From Thermoplasmata archaeon (GTDB lineage: Archaea > Thermoplasmatota > E2 > DHVEG-1): a stretch of DNA of 6,117 nt. The translations under genes and the position numbers were made by a program. This document shows positions 5,620 through 6,117 of this stretch, one piece after another. The stretch lies in contig QMTJ01000072.1 in NCBI GenBank assembly GCA_003651045.1, positions 1 through 6,117 on the forward strand, read 5' to 3'. A model generated the notes under the pieces. That model ran no database searches. It worked only from the letters and a program-made list of their open reading frames with translations, and was not told the DNA's origin. Every line of letters starts with the position of its first letter. The first letter of the stretch is position 1.

Positions 5620-6117
5620 ATGGTAAAAAAAATTAGACGAATGAGAACCTTCGCAAGAACAGCAGCTAAATCATTAGAAAAAAAACTGATAGAAAACGCT
5701 AAACAACTTAAAAAAAATCCTTATCTCATTTTACCGGAGTACAATGATCAATACTCTACTAAACACTTTAATAAAATAAAAAAAACCCTTGACAAAATCA
5801 GTAGATTTAGCGAAAACCCTAAAAAACTAGAGAAACTATCCAATAAACGAGGTCTTGATGGTGCATTAGCTGGTTCAATACTTCTTGCGTATTCTGAAAA
5901 AGCACCTTATCTTGCAGTTGCTAAACACCCCCTTGGGGATATATCATATGCACAGAGGGGTAAAGCAGATAAAGAAAAACTAATCGCTGTACAGTATTTT
6001 GATAACCCTATCCTGCGGTTGATGGGTATAAAAGATGTTGCTTTAAAAAAACGTTTACATGTTTACTCATGGGATAATGGTTATGTTTCTACTGGTTTAA
6101 AACCAAACCCGCCTAAA
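5620..6117 (+). CDS. Unrecognised lysine-rich protein, 3'-truncated by the window edge
   Basis: 166 codons are open from ATG 5620 to the right edge with no stop. An in-frame TAA at 5602-5604 bounds the start upstream, and a weak AAGGGG ends 11 bases before the ATG; ATG 5641 (residue 8) is an alternative start. I do not recognise the family. The first 75 residues are strongly basic and helical (KKIRRMR at 3-9, then many K/R), with no membrane segment or signal peptide. The second half looks like a folded, conserved domain: GLDGALAGSILLAYSEKAPYL (78-98), AKHPLGDISYAQRGKADKEKL (about 101-121), a segment ending in IKDVALKKRLHVYSW (137-151) and DNGYVSTG (152-159). The invariant-looking G, D, H, P and W residues suggest a real enzyme or binding domain rather than low complexity. 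Its base composition (very A-rich, AAA lysines) is in line with the rest of the window. Cytoplasmic location is inferred; the basic N-terminus could contact nucleic acid. Confidence 0.8.
   Translation, partial: MVKKIRRMRTFARTAAKSLEKKLIENAKQLKKNPYLILPEYNDQYSTKHFNKIKKTLDKISRFSENPKKLEKLSNKRGLDGALAGSILLAYSEKAPYLAVAKHPLGDISYAQRGKADKEKLIAVQYFDNPILRLMGIKDVALKKRLHVYSWDNGYVSTGLKPNPPK

Noticed and set aside
1..6117. tRNA, CRISPR array, insertion sequence or long repeats
   Set aside because: No cloverleaf-like segment, regularly spaced repeat, transposase motif or terminal inverted repeat was seen by eye on either strand.

Overview
This AT-rich 6.1 kb window looks archaeal. The evidence is: Shine-Dalgarno-led genes packed with stop/start overlaps, TATA-box-like elements upstream of the two genes at the right, oligo-T tracts after genes instead of GC-rich hairpins, and large predicted exported proteins crowded with N-glycosylation sequons (N-x-S/T). 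The first two large proteins resemble, by remembered motif order, the uncharacterised DUF7284 and DUF7286 proteins encoded beside the PilB/PilC-type (Tad/type IV pilus-like) secretion genes of haloarchaea. The low GC content rules out a typical haloarchaeon. A euryarchaeal or Thermoplasmatota-like lineage is plausible, but the sequence does not settle it.

Left part (1-4809, + strand): a surface or secretion operon. It starts with the last 25 codons of an upstream gene (2..79). That gene overlaps by 4 bp a 435-aa protein with one N-terminal membrane anchor (76..1383, DUF7284-like). This in turn overlaps by 1 bp a 908-aa protein with one N-terminal anchor (1383..4109, DUF7286-like). After 34 bp comes a 221-aa protein with a signal peptide and a C-terminal membrane anchor (4144..4809) that resembles the sarcinarray/MAST-domain family of archaeal surface proteins. 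All three complete products have the topology of exported, membrane-tethered, probably N-glycosylated proteins. They plausibly build or decorate an envelope-associated filament or secretion apparatus whose ATPase and membrane-platform genes would lie to the left of the window.

Right part (4810-6117): a convergent, FMN-dependent nitroreductase-family gene (4842..5417, - strand) separated from the operon by a 32-bp T-rich/A-rich bidirectional terminator zone. A 202-bp divergent intergenic region follows, carrying TATA-like elements and an 11-bp palindrome. Last is the start of an unrecognised, lysine-rich gene (5620..6117, + strand) that runs off the right edge. No tRNA, rRNA, CRISPR array, transposase or long repeat was seen.
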